Shown: positions 44,382 through 55,400 of the stretch, piece by piece
Layout: each line of letters begins with the position of its first letter
Position numbering within the stretch: the first letter of the stretch is position 1
Assembly: GCF_000283155.1 (NCBI RefSeq)
Contig: NW_004454178.1
Span: 25,335,189 to 25,399,188, forward strand
Direction of reading: 5' to 3'
Source of the DNA: Ceratotherium simum simum
Taxonomy: Eukaryota; Chordata; Mammalia; Perissodactyla; Rhinocerotidae
Length of the DNA: 64,000 nucleotides
Notes under the pieces: model-generated
The model's database searches: none
What the model was told of the DNA's origin: nothing
What the model saw: only the letters and a program-made list of their open reading frames with translations
Translations under genes and position numbers: made by a program

Positions 44382-44967
44382 ATCCTGGTATTTATAATCC
44401 ATTGTCAGTTGCTATCATGAAAATAGGAACCCTGATATTTTGCTGCGATCATGGCCTCCCCATCCGTGTTTGCAGAGCGGTGGGTCGACCCTGCATTCTC
44501 CCCCACCCTCAGGGCCCTGCTTAAGCCCTTTCCAGATGGGTGGGGTCACGTCAATGGGCTGCTCCCTGCTTGGCCCCCACTTCCGTGCCCGGCCCTGTCC
44601 CCCTGATGAGGACACTGTGCCCACCCCTCCCACAGTCAGTGGCCCCTCCGGCCTCTTCCGCTTTGATCTGTTACTCAGGGTTTCAGCTCAGACGTCCGCT
44701 GAGTCTCGGGGCGGCCAGCACTTGTGCGGTTCTGGGTCGGCCCTGAGGTGGGAGATCAGCCCCTCCCCACCTCAGCTTTCATCTGCATTTCATTCACAGA
44801 AGGGACCTTTCGTCTCCACAAGTGCTTTGTGGCCTCACATGTCATGTCTTAGGAGATATTTACATAGGAATGATTTTTAATTGAACAGCACTTTTAATGT
44901 GTGGTTTTGAGGTGCAAAGAACTACACCATGGCATTGAGGAAACGTGCGTCAGAAATTCAATGAACT

Positions 44968-44973
44968 GATAAA
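44968..44973 (+). terminator. SCLY: Candidate SCLY polyadenylation signal (GATAAA, distal)
   Basis: This variant hexamer is about 940 bases after the stop and is followed at 44991-45020 by a clear GT-rich tract, the expected downstream element. I prefer it to the proximal copy. It would give a 3' UTR of about 1 kb. Confidence 0.35.
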
Positions 44974-46135
44974 CAATTTCAGTGCTCATATTGGATGTTT
45001 GTGGTTTTTCTGGTGGGTGCATCTCTTGGGGCCCGTGTGTCTGAGCCAGCCGTGGGGTGGCGTTAGAGGGTAGAGCGGGAACCTCAACTTGTCACTGAAT
45101 CATTATGCTTATCGCTCAAGAAGTTCAGCTTGTGGCTCTGGGAGCCCCTAGAAAATAGGTCCCTGACACGCAGCATCCTGCTGCCTCTGGACAGAGGCTG
45201 TGGTGATCCAGATTTCCCCAGCAAAGGGCTACGGGTGTCCAGCCCCACAAAGAGAACCGTCTGGAAAAAGATGCTTGGCAGCTCTGACAAATGCACCTGG
45301 GACCTTTAGCTGCTGTTCCAGGGACTCAGTCACTGTGGTTGGAGGGTGGGCTGAGGCGGGGGCCTCGAGACCCTCGCTCTCACCTCGGAGACCTTCCTGT
45401 CCTGTCAAGGCCCTGCGCCCCTCGCTGGCCCTGGGGAGCCGCTGCTCCCAGGGGTTCGTGGAGCCTCCAAGGTCTTGGGCCAGCTGAGGACGGACCCAGC
45501 ATAGATTTTCCCTGGGCAGGCGGGCCCTCGGCTCCCTGTGGTAACAACAGCCAGAACGTCTAACTCCAACACATCTGGTAGTGAGTCCCCAGGAAGGGCC
45601 CCACTGGGGATGGGTCTGCCCTCCCCTGAGAAGAGTCACCCAGGTGGCCTCCCCATGGGCCAGCACGGCTGCTCAGGTTGCTGCCCAGACCGGGGGAAGC
45701 AGACACTCAGGGGCCTCCTGCTTCCTTGAAAGGACGTTAGTAACTGTGAACACCCTCTAGATGCAGGAAGTCCATCTCAGGCTGAGCTGCTCACGGTGCA
45801 TTTCCTCGGCCCTCACTCCACGGGAGGACAAGGATGGTCCAGCCACGGGGCACTGTCCGCTGGCTGGCGCCCACCCCCTGACCTGGACCCTGTGTAGACC
45901 CTTCCCCTGCGCCCTGGGGCCCCTGCCCACCGCAGCTCTGGGCGCCTCGGGAGTGGCTGGGGCAGGGGTGCGAGGCCCGGTCCCCAAGGCCTGGCCCCCC
46001 ACCCCCTGCCGCCTCCCATCTGCCCTGTGTGCTGTTATCCAGTAACCGGAGCCGGGAGCTGCGTCCACGCCTGAAACAGGAAGCCCCGGCCTGTGCGTGA
46101 GCCACCGAGAGCCGCCGGGTGGCCGGGGCCAGAGG

Positions 46136-46429
46136 ATGGAGGAGCAGCGGGCACTTGGGGCTGCCAAGGACGGGGACCTGGCTACCCTGCAGCGGCTGCT
46201 GGAGGCTGGCGCCCTGGGCCCGGGCATCACCGACGCCCTGGGGGCTGGCCTGGTGCACCACGCCACCCGGGCTGGCCACCTGGCCTGTGTCAAGTTCCTG
46301 GTGCAGCGCGCCAAGCTGCCTGGCAACCAGCGGGCCCACAACGGGGCCACACCGGTGCACGACGCCGCTGCCACGGGCAGCCTGGCCGAGCTGTGCTGGC
46401 TGGTGCGAGAGGGCGGCTGCGGTCTGCAG
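46136..46429 (+). CDS. ESPNL: ESPNL coding exon 1 (residues 1-98)
   Basis: The exon opens [20 protein letters not shown] and contains the first ankyrin units ([34 protein letters not shown]). The donor is CAG|GTGAGC. It is GC-rich with many CpGs, so long open frames on the other strand here are shadows. Confidence 0.94.
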
Positions 46430-49400
46430 GTGAGCGGGAACAGCAGGAACAGCAGCCAAGTGGGGCTGGGGACAGCCCGGCGGGCCCACGTCCATGTGGG
46501 TTGAGGGAGGAGTGAGCCTTGAGCCAGAAGGTCCAGAGCCCTTGGCCTCCCATGGTCATGCACCGTGGCCCTGGGCTCTGTTTCTCTCGAGGACTCACCA
46601 CACAAACCCCACAACGCAGTCAGTCGTTCTGTCTCTGCCCCACGCCCCACCCCTGTGCTCCCCACGCCCAGCACAGAGCAGCCATGCAGCACTCTCTCCC
46701 CCGCCCTCCCCCAAGGGAGCGCCTGGCCTGGCCAGTGGAGGTCTTGCCGGTGTTCTCATCAGGCCTGATCCGTGGGGCCTGTTGCCCAAAGGTTCTGGAA
46801 AAGGGTCCAGAGAGAAATGCGGTGGGCATTCGGGCTTGGATGACTGGGGACCCCAATGGGTAACAGCACGGGCCTGGCCACGGTGGGCAGTGGGACGAAA
46901 GCCTTGATGGTAAAGAGTACGGTCTCCAGGTCTCAGTGGTGGTCTTGTCAGGGGCGTTTCTACCAGGGCCCGCCCTCCCCCTTTTCCTGCCTGTCTGGTG
47001 CCCCTCTGTGCGGGTGAAGGACCGTGGGGAGATGGTGAGCAAGCTCTGACAGGGTTGGGTGGGTGACAGGGTGACCTCCTGGGTCCCGGGAGAGGGAGGA
47101 CTCATGGTCACAGCCTGAGTGTGCAGTGGCCTCACACCCCTGTGCTCATCTGCTCTTCCAAAGACCCAGAGGGCAGCAGGGCAGGAGCGGTGCCCATTTC
47201 TGTGCCCAGGAGAATGCCCAGGTCTGCCTGACGCCTGTGGTGGAAATGCTCCCCGGTCGCGAGGGCTCGTGGCCCGCAGTGCGGGTAGGGGCAGGGGCCA
47301 AGAGGCAGTGTCCCCAGACACAGAGCAGGTCACCGAGCCCGACATGGGCACAGTTGGGCAAGTGGAAGCCTTTCTGACTGAGCAGAGAGTGAGAAGGGGC
47401 CGTGACTGCGCTGGGGAGAGGGGGCCTGGATGTGGCAGGGTCATGGATTTGGACTCGGGAGACCTGGACTTGAGTCCTAGCTCAGCCTCTTACCTGGAGC
47501 CTCGCTCCAGGTGGCCTCGCTCCAGGTGGCCTCGCTCAGTCCGGCAGAGAGCGCCTCCCTACGGCTAGAGCAAACCAGAGGGAGGGCAGGAGGGAGGGGG
47601 CAGCTGGGCTTCCAGGCAGTGTGGCCCTGGCAGCTGGCTCTGGCCACACTGATGCTGCCCAGCAGGGGTGGGTCTGGGCCTGCCATCCCCTCACCACCCT
47701 GTCCGTGCCTTGGTAGGACCAGGACGCCTCGGGCGTCTCCCCGCTGCACCTGGCCGCCCGCTTCAGACACCCGGTGCTGGTGGAGTGGCTGCTCCGAGAG
47801 GGCCACGCAGCCACGCTGGAGACGCTGGAGGGGGCCTTGCCGCTGCACCACGCCGCCGTCAGCGGGGACCTGACCTGCCTGAAGCTCCTGACGGCCGCCT
47901 ACAGCAGGTGAGGAGGTGGAGCGCCGCCTGGTGGCAGTCTGGGGGCACTGGCCTCTGGGGAGGCTACACCAAGGCAGGCAGAGGAGGACAGGCTGGCGGC
48001 CTTTGAGGTGGGCCTTATGGGGCAGGCACACTGTCACGGGCGCGAGGGGTGGCCAGTCTGGATCCAGAGTGTGGGCGGGGCATGAAGCTCTGAGTGGGGG
48101 TTCAGGACGGGCCCTGAACCTGCAGGGCCGGCAGTGCAGGTGCCAGGCCAGGTCCTACAGCGGATGCAGGTACAGTGGTCTAGCTGTGTGAGGGGCAGTG
48201 AGAACAGCCAGGAAGCTGCTAGGACAGCCTGGGCAGAAAGCTCCCCGTGATGCTCAGGTGGCTCCCGGCCCATCTGGGGACTTCTCAGGACCTAACTTCT
48301 CCAGCGGGGGAAGGTAGGCACCCTCAAGTCACCTGAAGGGGGCAGAGGCTATGTAGTGGACTCGGGCGGGTGAGGCCCCCATCAGGTTGGCCCGAATTCT
48401 CCCTCTGCACTGTCCCGTTCCCCGGACTGGGAGCCCCTCCAGGGGGGCCAGTCTCGTCATCTCGGTGGCCCTGTGCCCACCGCCCAGAGCTGTGGATGGC
48501 GAGGAAGGAGGGGCAGGGACAGGACAGGCCCAGTGAGGTGGGGGCAGCAGGACTCCCCTCCCCCTTCCCCATCGTGGTGCTCCTCTGGTCCTTGCCCCAC
48601 ACACAGGATACCGTGGGCACAGTGACGGGCCATCTAGGGGCGCCGTGCCCATGCCTCCCCACCAGCTGTTCCCAGGGCTCCCGTCCTGGCCGGCAGTGGG
48701 ACTTGGTGCCACCCCACACCTGACCTGCTGCCTTTCTCCCCCCACCCCGCCTGCCTCTGACCACACCTCTTCTCCTCTGAAAGGCCTCTTGTTCGGGTGG
48801 CTGGCTGTCCCGGCCGCCCCACGTTTGTGTCCCACAAGGCCTGACAGCTCCGCTGTGGAACAGCGTGCTTATTGCCGGGTCTAACCATCCCGACGCTTCA
48901 GGACTCGCTTCTGCACATCTTCCCCAGAGCATCCACACCGGCCGCCCCGAGCCTCACCAGCCACAGAGTGCCTCTTAGACTGACAGTCTTTAAAGTAGTT
49001 TCTGCCATTTGAGAACTGGGAGAGTTCACATTAAAACACACACATACACGTGCGTGTACTCGCACACACGGGCACACACACAGGAAGGTCCTGTGCCCCC
49101 AGGCTCACCTTCTCATCTGGCACCAACCACAGGAGCCAGAGGTGACTTCTGTGTCACCAAGGGATGGGGTCGACCTGGGCTAGGGGACCAGCCCTTTCTA
49201 CAGCGGGTGACCGGGGACCAAGTACTCAGCTGGCCCTGCAGCAATGTGGGGGCAGAGCAGGAAGAAGGAAATCCTGTGACCTGCTCCAGTCCATCCACGC
49301 TGCGGCCTGGAATTCGGATGCCAGGCCTGGTCGCCCATGGACAGGCTAGTGTCCTGCTCACAGTGGCCTCTTTACAGAGCAGGCCCTGGGCTCTGGATGT

Positions 49401-52400
49401 TCACTGCAGGCCCCACCGGACCACTCACCCCTAAGAAGTGCCCCCTGCCGGCAAGCCCTGGTGGTGCGCACAGCTTGATGGGGCGTGGACAGAGCGGGTT
49501 TCCAGCAGCCGGTGTCCTTGGCTGGTGCCCCTGGGGGTGCACAACCTGTGCAACCGTAGAGGTGACTGGCTGGAGCCCCCTCAGCTGGTAAGGGTGTGGG
49601 CGCAAACATGCCGGCAGGTGCAGGACTACCCCTCCCCTCGATCTGGGCCCTTGGCTGGAGCAGCCCCCTTCCCACCCCGCGACCCTGGGCCAAGCGCCTT
49701 CTGAACCTTGCCCCCCAACAGCGGCGTGAACCGGAGGACCCACAGCGGTGCCTTCCCTCTCTACCTGGCCTGCCAGGAGGGCCACCTGCACCTGGCCCAG
49801 TTCCTGGTGAAGGACTGTGGCGCCGACGTGCACCTGCGAGCCCTCGACGGCATGAGCGCTCTGCACGCCGCCGCTGACCGTGGCCACTACTCGCTTGTCG
49901 TCTGGCTGGTAAGGGGGCACCGGGGGAGGGGGTGGCGGAGGTCCAGGAAGGCTGGCACCTGCTCCTGCCTCAGCCCCAGAGCCGCCTCCGAGCAAACAAG
50001 GCCTGGCTGTGGTGGGGTCTGCCCCCCCGACCCTGGTCTCAGTTTGCCCTCCTGAGCACTGGGACCCACAGGGTTGCTGGGGGATTGGATGTGTCCCCCA
50101 TTGCTCCAAGCACCCTTGTGTGCCCGACCCAGGCTGGGATCCAGGTTCCAGCCTGGCTCTCATAGCTTTAACCAGCTGTGGCCATGGGCTGGACGTGCAC
50201 TGCCTCCCCTGAGCCCTCTCCCAGCAGTCCTGGTGGGTCTCCTGGGTGCTCTCAGGGTGAGTGGCACCCTGATGCTCTGTGACTTGTGCTCTGTCACCTG
50301 CGCTCGGCACCAGCAGTGCCTGGCCCCTTTGGCCACTTGTACAGACCCTGCTCCCTTAGAGCCCACCCCTCTTCCCTTCTGGACCCATAGAGGGGTCATT
50401 CAGGCCTCTTTCCAGAAGGAAGCCCTGACACCCCAGGACACAGAGTGGCCCAGGTTGGGGGGATGCCTTCTTCCAGGATGGGACACGGACTTCCTGCCTG
50501 CACCACAGAAAACCAGACCAGCTGGGGTCTCCGGGAGCTCTGAGTCCATTACAGAGAGCTGATGGGGTCTCAGAGTAGTGGAGGGGTGGCCCCCCATTGC
50601 TCCAAGCACCCTTGTGTGCCCGACCCAGGCTGGGATCCAGGTTCCAGCCTGGCTCTCATAGCTTTAACCAGCCGTGGCCATGGGCTGGACGTGCACTGCC
50701 TCCCCTGAGCCCTCTCCCGGCAGTCCTGGTGGGTCTCCTGGGTGCTCTCAGGGTGAGTGGCCCCCCCCACTGCCTTCCCTGCCCACCCCTTTAGGATGGC
50801 AGCCACCCCGCCCAGAGTAGTGGAGTGTCACCTGAGGAGGTGACAGACGTTTCGGGGCAGAACTGAGGGTGGACCGGAGGTGGCTGGGCAAAGGGTGGGT
50901 TCCACATTAAATTCCTGGGGGAGGGCACAGCTGGTTGAAAGTTGGGGATACCCTGGCCCCTGGGGCAGGGTGAGGGGGGAAAGGCAGACGGAGGCCCCAG
51001 GAGGACGAGGGCTCTTTCCTGAGGGCCCTGGGGAGCCACTGAAGGCTGTGAGCGAGGAGCGGCAGGTCTGACGGGCATCTTGAATGTCACACTGGCTGCT
51101 GGTGGAGAAGGGAGAGCCCTTCCTCGCTTAGAACGCCACCACTTCCCGTGGGGCCTCCTTATCCAGCCCCTCAGCAGGCTGGCCTCACTCCTCTCCTCCC
51201 GGTGCCTTTGCATGCACTGCACCCTCTGCTAGGCGGCAGGTCCCAGGTGTGCGTGGCCCCCCCACTGCCTTCCCTGCCCACCCCTTTAGGATGGCAGCCA
51301 CCCCGCCCAGCCCTCTGTCCTGCTCTCCTGCTGTCTCTCCCCCACAGCACCAACACCTGACAAACTGTAAATGTGACTTCAGTATCTTGGTGGATGTCTG
51401 GGTGTAAGTTCCAGGAGCTTCGGGAGGCAGGGACTGTCATCTGCTGCCTTCCCCATGTCAGGGCTCCAGAGATGTTTAGTGAGCAAATGAGTGAAGAAAG
51501 GAGCAGAGGATTTCCCCTGGCCTCAGGATGAAGTCCAGCCGCTCACCTTGGCCTCAGAGGTCACCAGCGTTTGCCTCCAGCCTCCCTCCACTGGCCCTGA
51601 GGCACCACCAGCGCCGCACCTTTGCGCAGGCTGCATGCCCCCCGGGCTGCCTTTCCGCAGCTCCTGCCGCTGGAGCCAGGTCCTCTCCCAGGAGGAAGCT
51701 CTGGGGCCCCTGCTGTACTGACTCTCCAGACATCGGCCCCACCCTGGCCACTGGGAGGAGTTGTCCCCGCGCCTGTAGTTCTGACCCCTTACACTTCAGA
51801 TCGTGGCCTCCCAGAAATGTGTCTGTCCCCACACCTGGACTCCAGGTTCCTGGGTGAGCCTGAGTCCTGGCCATCTCTGGCCACAGGGCCGCGCACAATC
51901 AGGTGCTCGGCAGATGGAAGGGAGCCAGTGGGCTGTGCAGGGGGAGGGGCAGCAGCTCAGAGCAGTGCGGGGTGACCGGGAGGGGCCGGGAGGGTGGGTA
52001 GGAGGGCCCTGTATCCAGCGGGCCCCGTGGAGCCCCATGAGCTCATCCTGGGGAAGGAGCAGCCGGCCAGCTCCCAGGGCCAGAAAGGCCTTTCTAGATG
52101 TGATTCCCTGCCCCCCTCCTCCCTGTGGGAGGGGCTGAGCGGGAAGGGGCAGCCTCCAGCCGGGCTCACCCGCTCCAGGGCTCCCTCTCCCTTAGGGAGC
52201 TGGCCGATGGGGAGGCCTCTGTTCCAGGCTCACTGTCCTCCTGACAAACACGATTGAATACTGGATCAGCCAGCTCTGCTTTTGGCTGCAGGTGACGAGT
52301 GGACTGAGCAGCCTGAAGGCCGTCCCTCCCACATGGAAAGCAGCAGGAGGCCGTTGAACTTGGGTCAGCCGCCCAACCCCATCTCCACTGGGCCACATCT

Positions 52401-55400
52401 CTGCTGCTCTCCTGGCCTTTCCCTCATGGTGAAAGTTGGCCACATTAGGGCAGGAAGAGGGAGAAAAGGGGGTGACACCACATCCACCAGCCCCTTCTGT
52501 CAGGAAGGCAGAGTTTTCCTAGAAGAGGCCCTCAGGTCTCATTGGCAGACGGGGTGACGTGGCTGTCTCAGATGCACGCAGTCCAGTGTGCGCCCGTAGG
52601 AGAAGGGGGTGGGCAACTCACAGTGTTGGCCCCCAGCAGTCCCCCAAGGCCCAGCTGGATGCTGTGGACTAGAGCCCACTGGTGCCCTCCCAGAGGGGCA
52701 GCAGGGGGCCAGAGAGGCGGGGCCCGCTGGAAGTCACTCATGTGGTTGCCAGCAGGGCGGGGCCCAAACCACAGGATGACCAGGCTCCGGGGAGACACAT
52801 GCAGGACCCACTTCCCAGAATCCACATGTCTTTGCGCTGTAGCCGTGTTCAGGGCGCAAATGGGCCTGGTGCCAGAGGATGCCCTTTCCCTGCTCGATCC
52901 CTCCCTTCCTCCATCAGCAAACATCCATTACTGTCTCCTGGTGCCAGCGAGGCGTTTTTTCACTTGGGGTGTGAAGCCAGCCCCTGGGGATGTTCGGGTT
53001 AAGATTTGGGGTGGGCTGGGGCAGATTTGGGGACAGTGGAGCCTCCCAATAAAACCACTGAGCTCACTTCCCCCCATGCCACTCTAGGGTGATGGGGCAC
53101 CTGTGAGGACCCAGCTCTGTCCCCAGGGCTTCTTGGGGAGTGGTGCTCCTGCCCCTGAAGGTCACCCCCCAGTTCTGCTCTGGGCTTTCTTCCTCCACGT
53201 CCTCCTCATGGCAGCCATCCCTCTCCCTAGGAGCCGTCACCCCTGTCCAGCCTCAATTACCATGTCCCCACCCCTTCCCAGGTCACCTTCACGGACATCG
53301 GCTTGACAGCGCGGGATAACGAGGGGGCCACAGCCCTCCACTTTGCAGCTCGAGGTGGCCACACGCCCATTCTAGACCGGCTCCTGCTGATGGGTGCTCC
53401 CATCATGAGAGACTCCTGGGGTGGGACCCCCCTCCATGATGCAGCGGAGAATGGGCAAATGGAGGTGAGGCAGTTGTGGTGGGAGGCTGCGCGGTGGGAG
53501 CCTGTGGGGCCGATGAGCCTCCAGAACTAGCAGTCCTGGCATGCTTACTATGCCCAGGCACTTCCTAAAGAACTCATTTAACCCTCACAACAACCCTGTA
53601 GGATAGACGTTATTCCCCTTTTACAGATGGGTAAACTGAGGCTCAGAGGGGCAGTCACTTGCCTGGAATCCAGACTCTGATCTATCTGGGAAAAAAATCC
53701 ATGCTCTCCCCTCTGTGTGTACCCCTCCCTTTGCACAAAGACTCCCCGAGTGCCTTCTCAGGGCTTGGCCTTCCTGAGGGTCCCCCCGGGATAGCCCTTG
53801 GCTGCTGACCCCTGCTGTGAGCCCCACCATAGGAGCAGAGCCGGGCCAGGGGCGTGAAGTTAGCCCCTTTGCTCTCATCCAAACAAACCTTGGGGGCTCA
53901 CGTGGCCTAGTCCCGAGGAAACAACATCCAGAAATGCAGAGTAGGCAGGGGTGGTGTTCACATATTTAAGGCCCAACACCGAGAATGGGCCCAGCCCTCG
54001 GCAGCCCCTGCGTTGGCGCCCCTGCACAGGGGCCCCTGCACATGGACCTCACGTAAAGTCAAGGCCATATCTGAGGGCAATGCCTGGTTTCCTCCTCCCC
54101 CTGCCCCACCCAGTCCCACACGGCACAGTCTCCAGAGGGGTCGGCTCATCCCACGGATGTCTCCTGGGCTTTCTCGTGTCACACCCACAGCCCAGGGCTC
54201 GGCCTGCTGCCATCTGGAGCCGTGAGAAACGTGCTCCGGGTCCAGGTGAGGCTAGTCGAGAGGGAGGCTTTTAATGAGATACACCTGAGTGTCCCATTTT
54301 GAGTCTACAATTCTGGACACAGTTCCCGGCTGGAACCCAAGGTATCCCTGGGGCCCAGGTGGCGCAGTCTCAGCCGTGTCAAGACTCTGCAACAGCAAGA
54401 GTCATCAGAAGGCCCTCGGTCCTTCTGAACAACACAGAGGAGACACTGTCCCAGCTCACAGCATTGTCTTTCTCTGACTCTCCACCCTCTCGAGTCCTGA
54501 GCCCCTCACTCCTCCCCACCCTCCACCCCAGCTCCCCCTCCTCAGCCCTGCAGGACTCACTCCCCCATCGTGTCTCCCCAGTTTCCATCCCCTACCTAGA
54601 CGGGAGGGCAACACAGGGTGGGGGGTGGGGTGAATCTCTGGCTGGGTGAGTCCTCAGGAGGCTTGAGAGAAGAGGAAAAGCCTGCAAATAACCCCCAGTC
54701 ATCCTTTTCCTCCTGCTCCATTGAGAAGAAAGAATCTGAGGAGGAGGTGGCAGGATCGGGAGGTGCCTCTGGGTGGGAGGCGAGGGAGGGCGTGTCCTCT
54801 ACAGGCAGGTGGTGGCCGGAAGAGGCTTGAGCGGAGCCAGTGCAGTGTGGTTCTTCCAAATCGGGAGGAGGGCCTCAAGCAGTGGTTTACAAACTTTTTT
54901 TTTTTTTTAACCAGCATAATCTTTTTTCAAATGAAATACTCTACAGGAGCCCAAGAAGTTGAACAGCTAAGCCAAGAGTCCACTGGCTCCTCACTCTCTC
55001 TTAATATGAAAATAACTGAAGCCTCAAAGCTGAGAACTGCTTTCCTTTTCAAACTTTTTATTATGGAAATTCTAAACTCGCAAAAGTGTGTGAGGATCAG
55101 CTCCTGGCTCAGCTCATTCCCTTTCTCCTCAGCCACTCCCTCCTGCCTGCCCTGCTGTATTATTTAAGAGCAAATCGGGGCTGTCACATTATTTTATCCA
55201 TAAATACTTTAGCGGACATCTCCAAGAGGTGAGGACTCCCTTTGTTTTTTATCACAACCTGAAACCATTATCACACCAAAAAATAATTCGCAATAATTTC
55301 TTAATATCATCTCCTGTCCAGTCCGTCTAATACCCATCTCACATCCATCTCCCTGACTCTGATACAATGGGGACCTAGACAAGGTCCACACAGTATTGAT

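Larger units (their letters stand above)
44025..46135 (+). other. SCLY 3' UTR and SCLY-ESPNL intergenic gap
   Basis: This is 2.1 kb of moderately GC-rich DNA between two genes on the same strand. The first kilobase is probably SCLY 3' UTR. The last few hundred bases must hold the ESPNL start region, but no TATA box or strong motif cluster stands out. I recognise no interspersed repeat here. Confidence 0.6.
49909..53281 (+). other. ESPNL: ESPNL intron 3 (3.4 kb)
   Basis: Holds the mosaic insertion and an L2-like block. From 51,700 to 53,280 I recognise nothing. The sequence is GC-rich and long open frames on either strand lack family resemblance. Confidence 0.7.

Noticed and set aside
46097..46135. 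Upstream extension of ESPNL exon 1
   Set aside because: The frame is open but begins at GTG, with no upstream ATG. The ATG at 46136 matches the human start and has a good context.
45757..46692. A 311-codon open frame on the minus strand over ESPNL exon 1
   Set aside because: It overlaps a GC-rich, conserved coding exon on the plus strand and resembles no family. Stop codons are rare by chance at this composition.
49372..50310. A 312-codon open frame on the minus strand over ESPNL exon 3
   Set aside because: Its central part is the antisense shadow of the ankyrin exon and the rest is GC-rich intron. No domain is visible.
54881..55035. A second small hAT element
   Set aside because: The end sequences are only loosely inverted and no 8-bp duplication could be confirmed.
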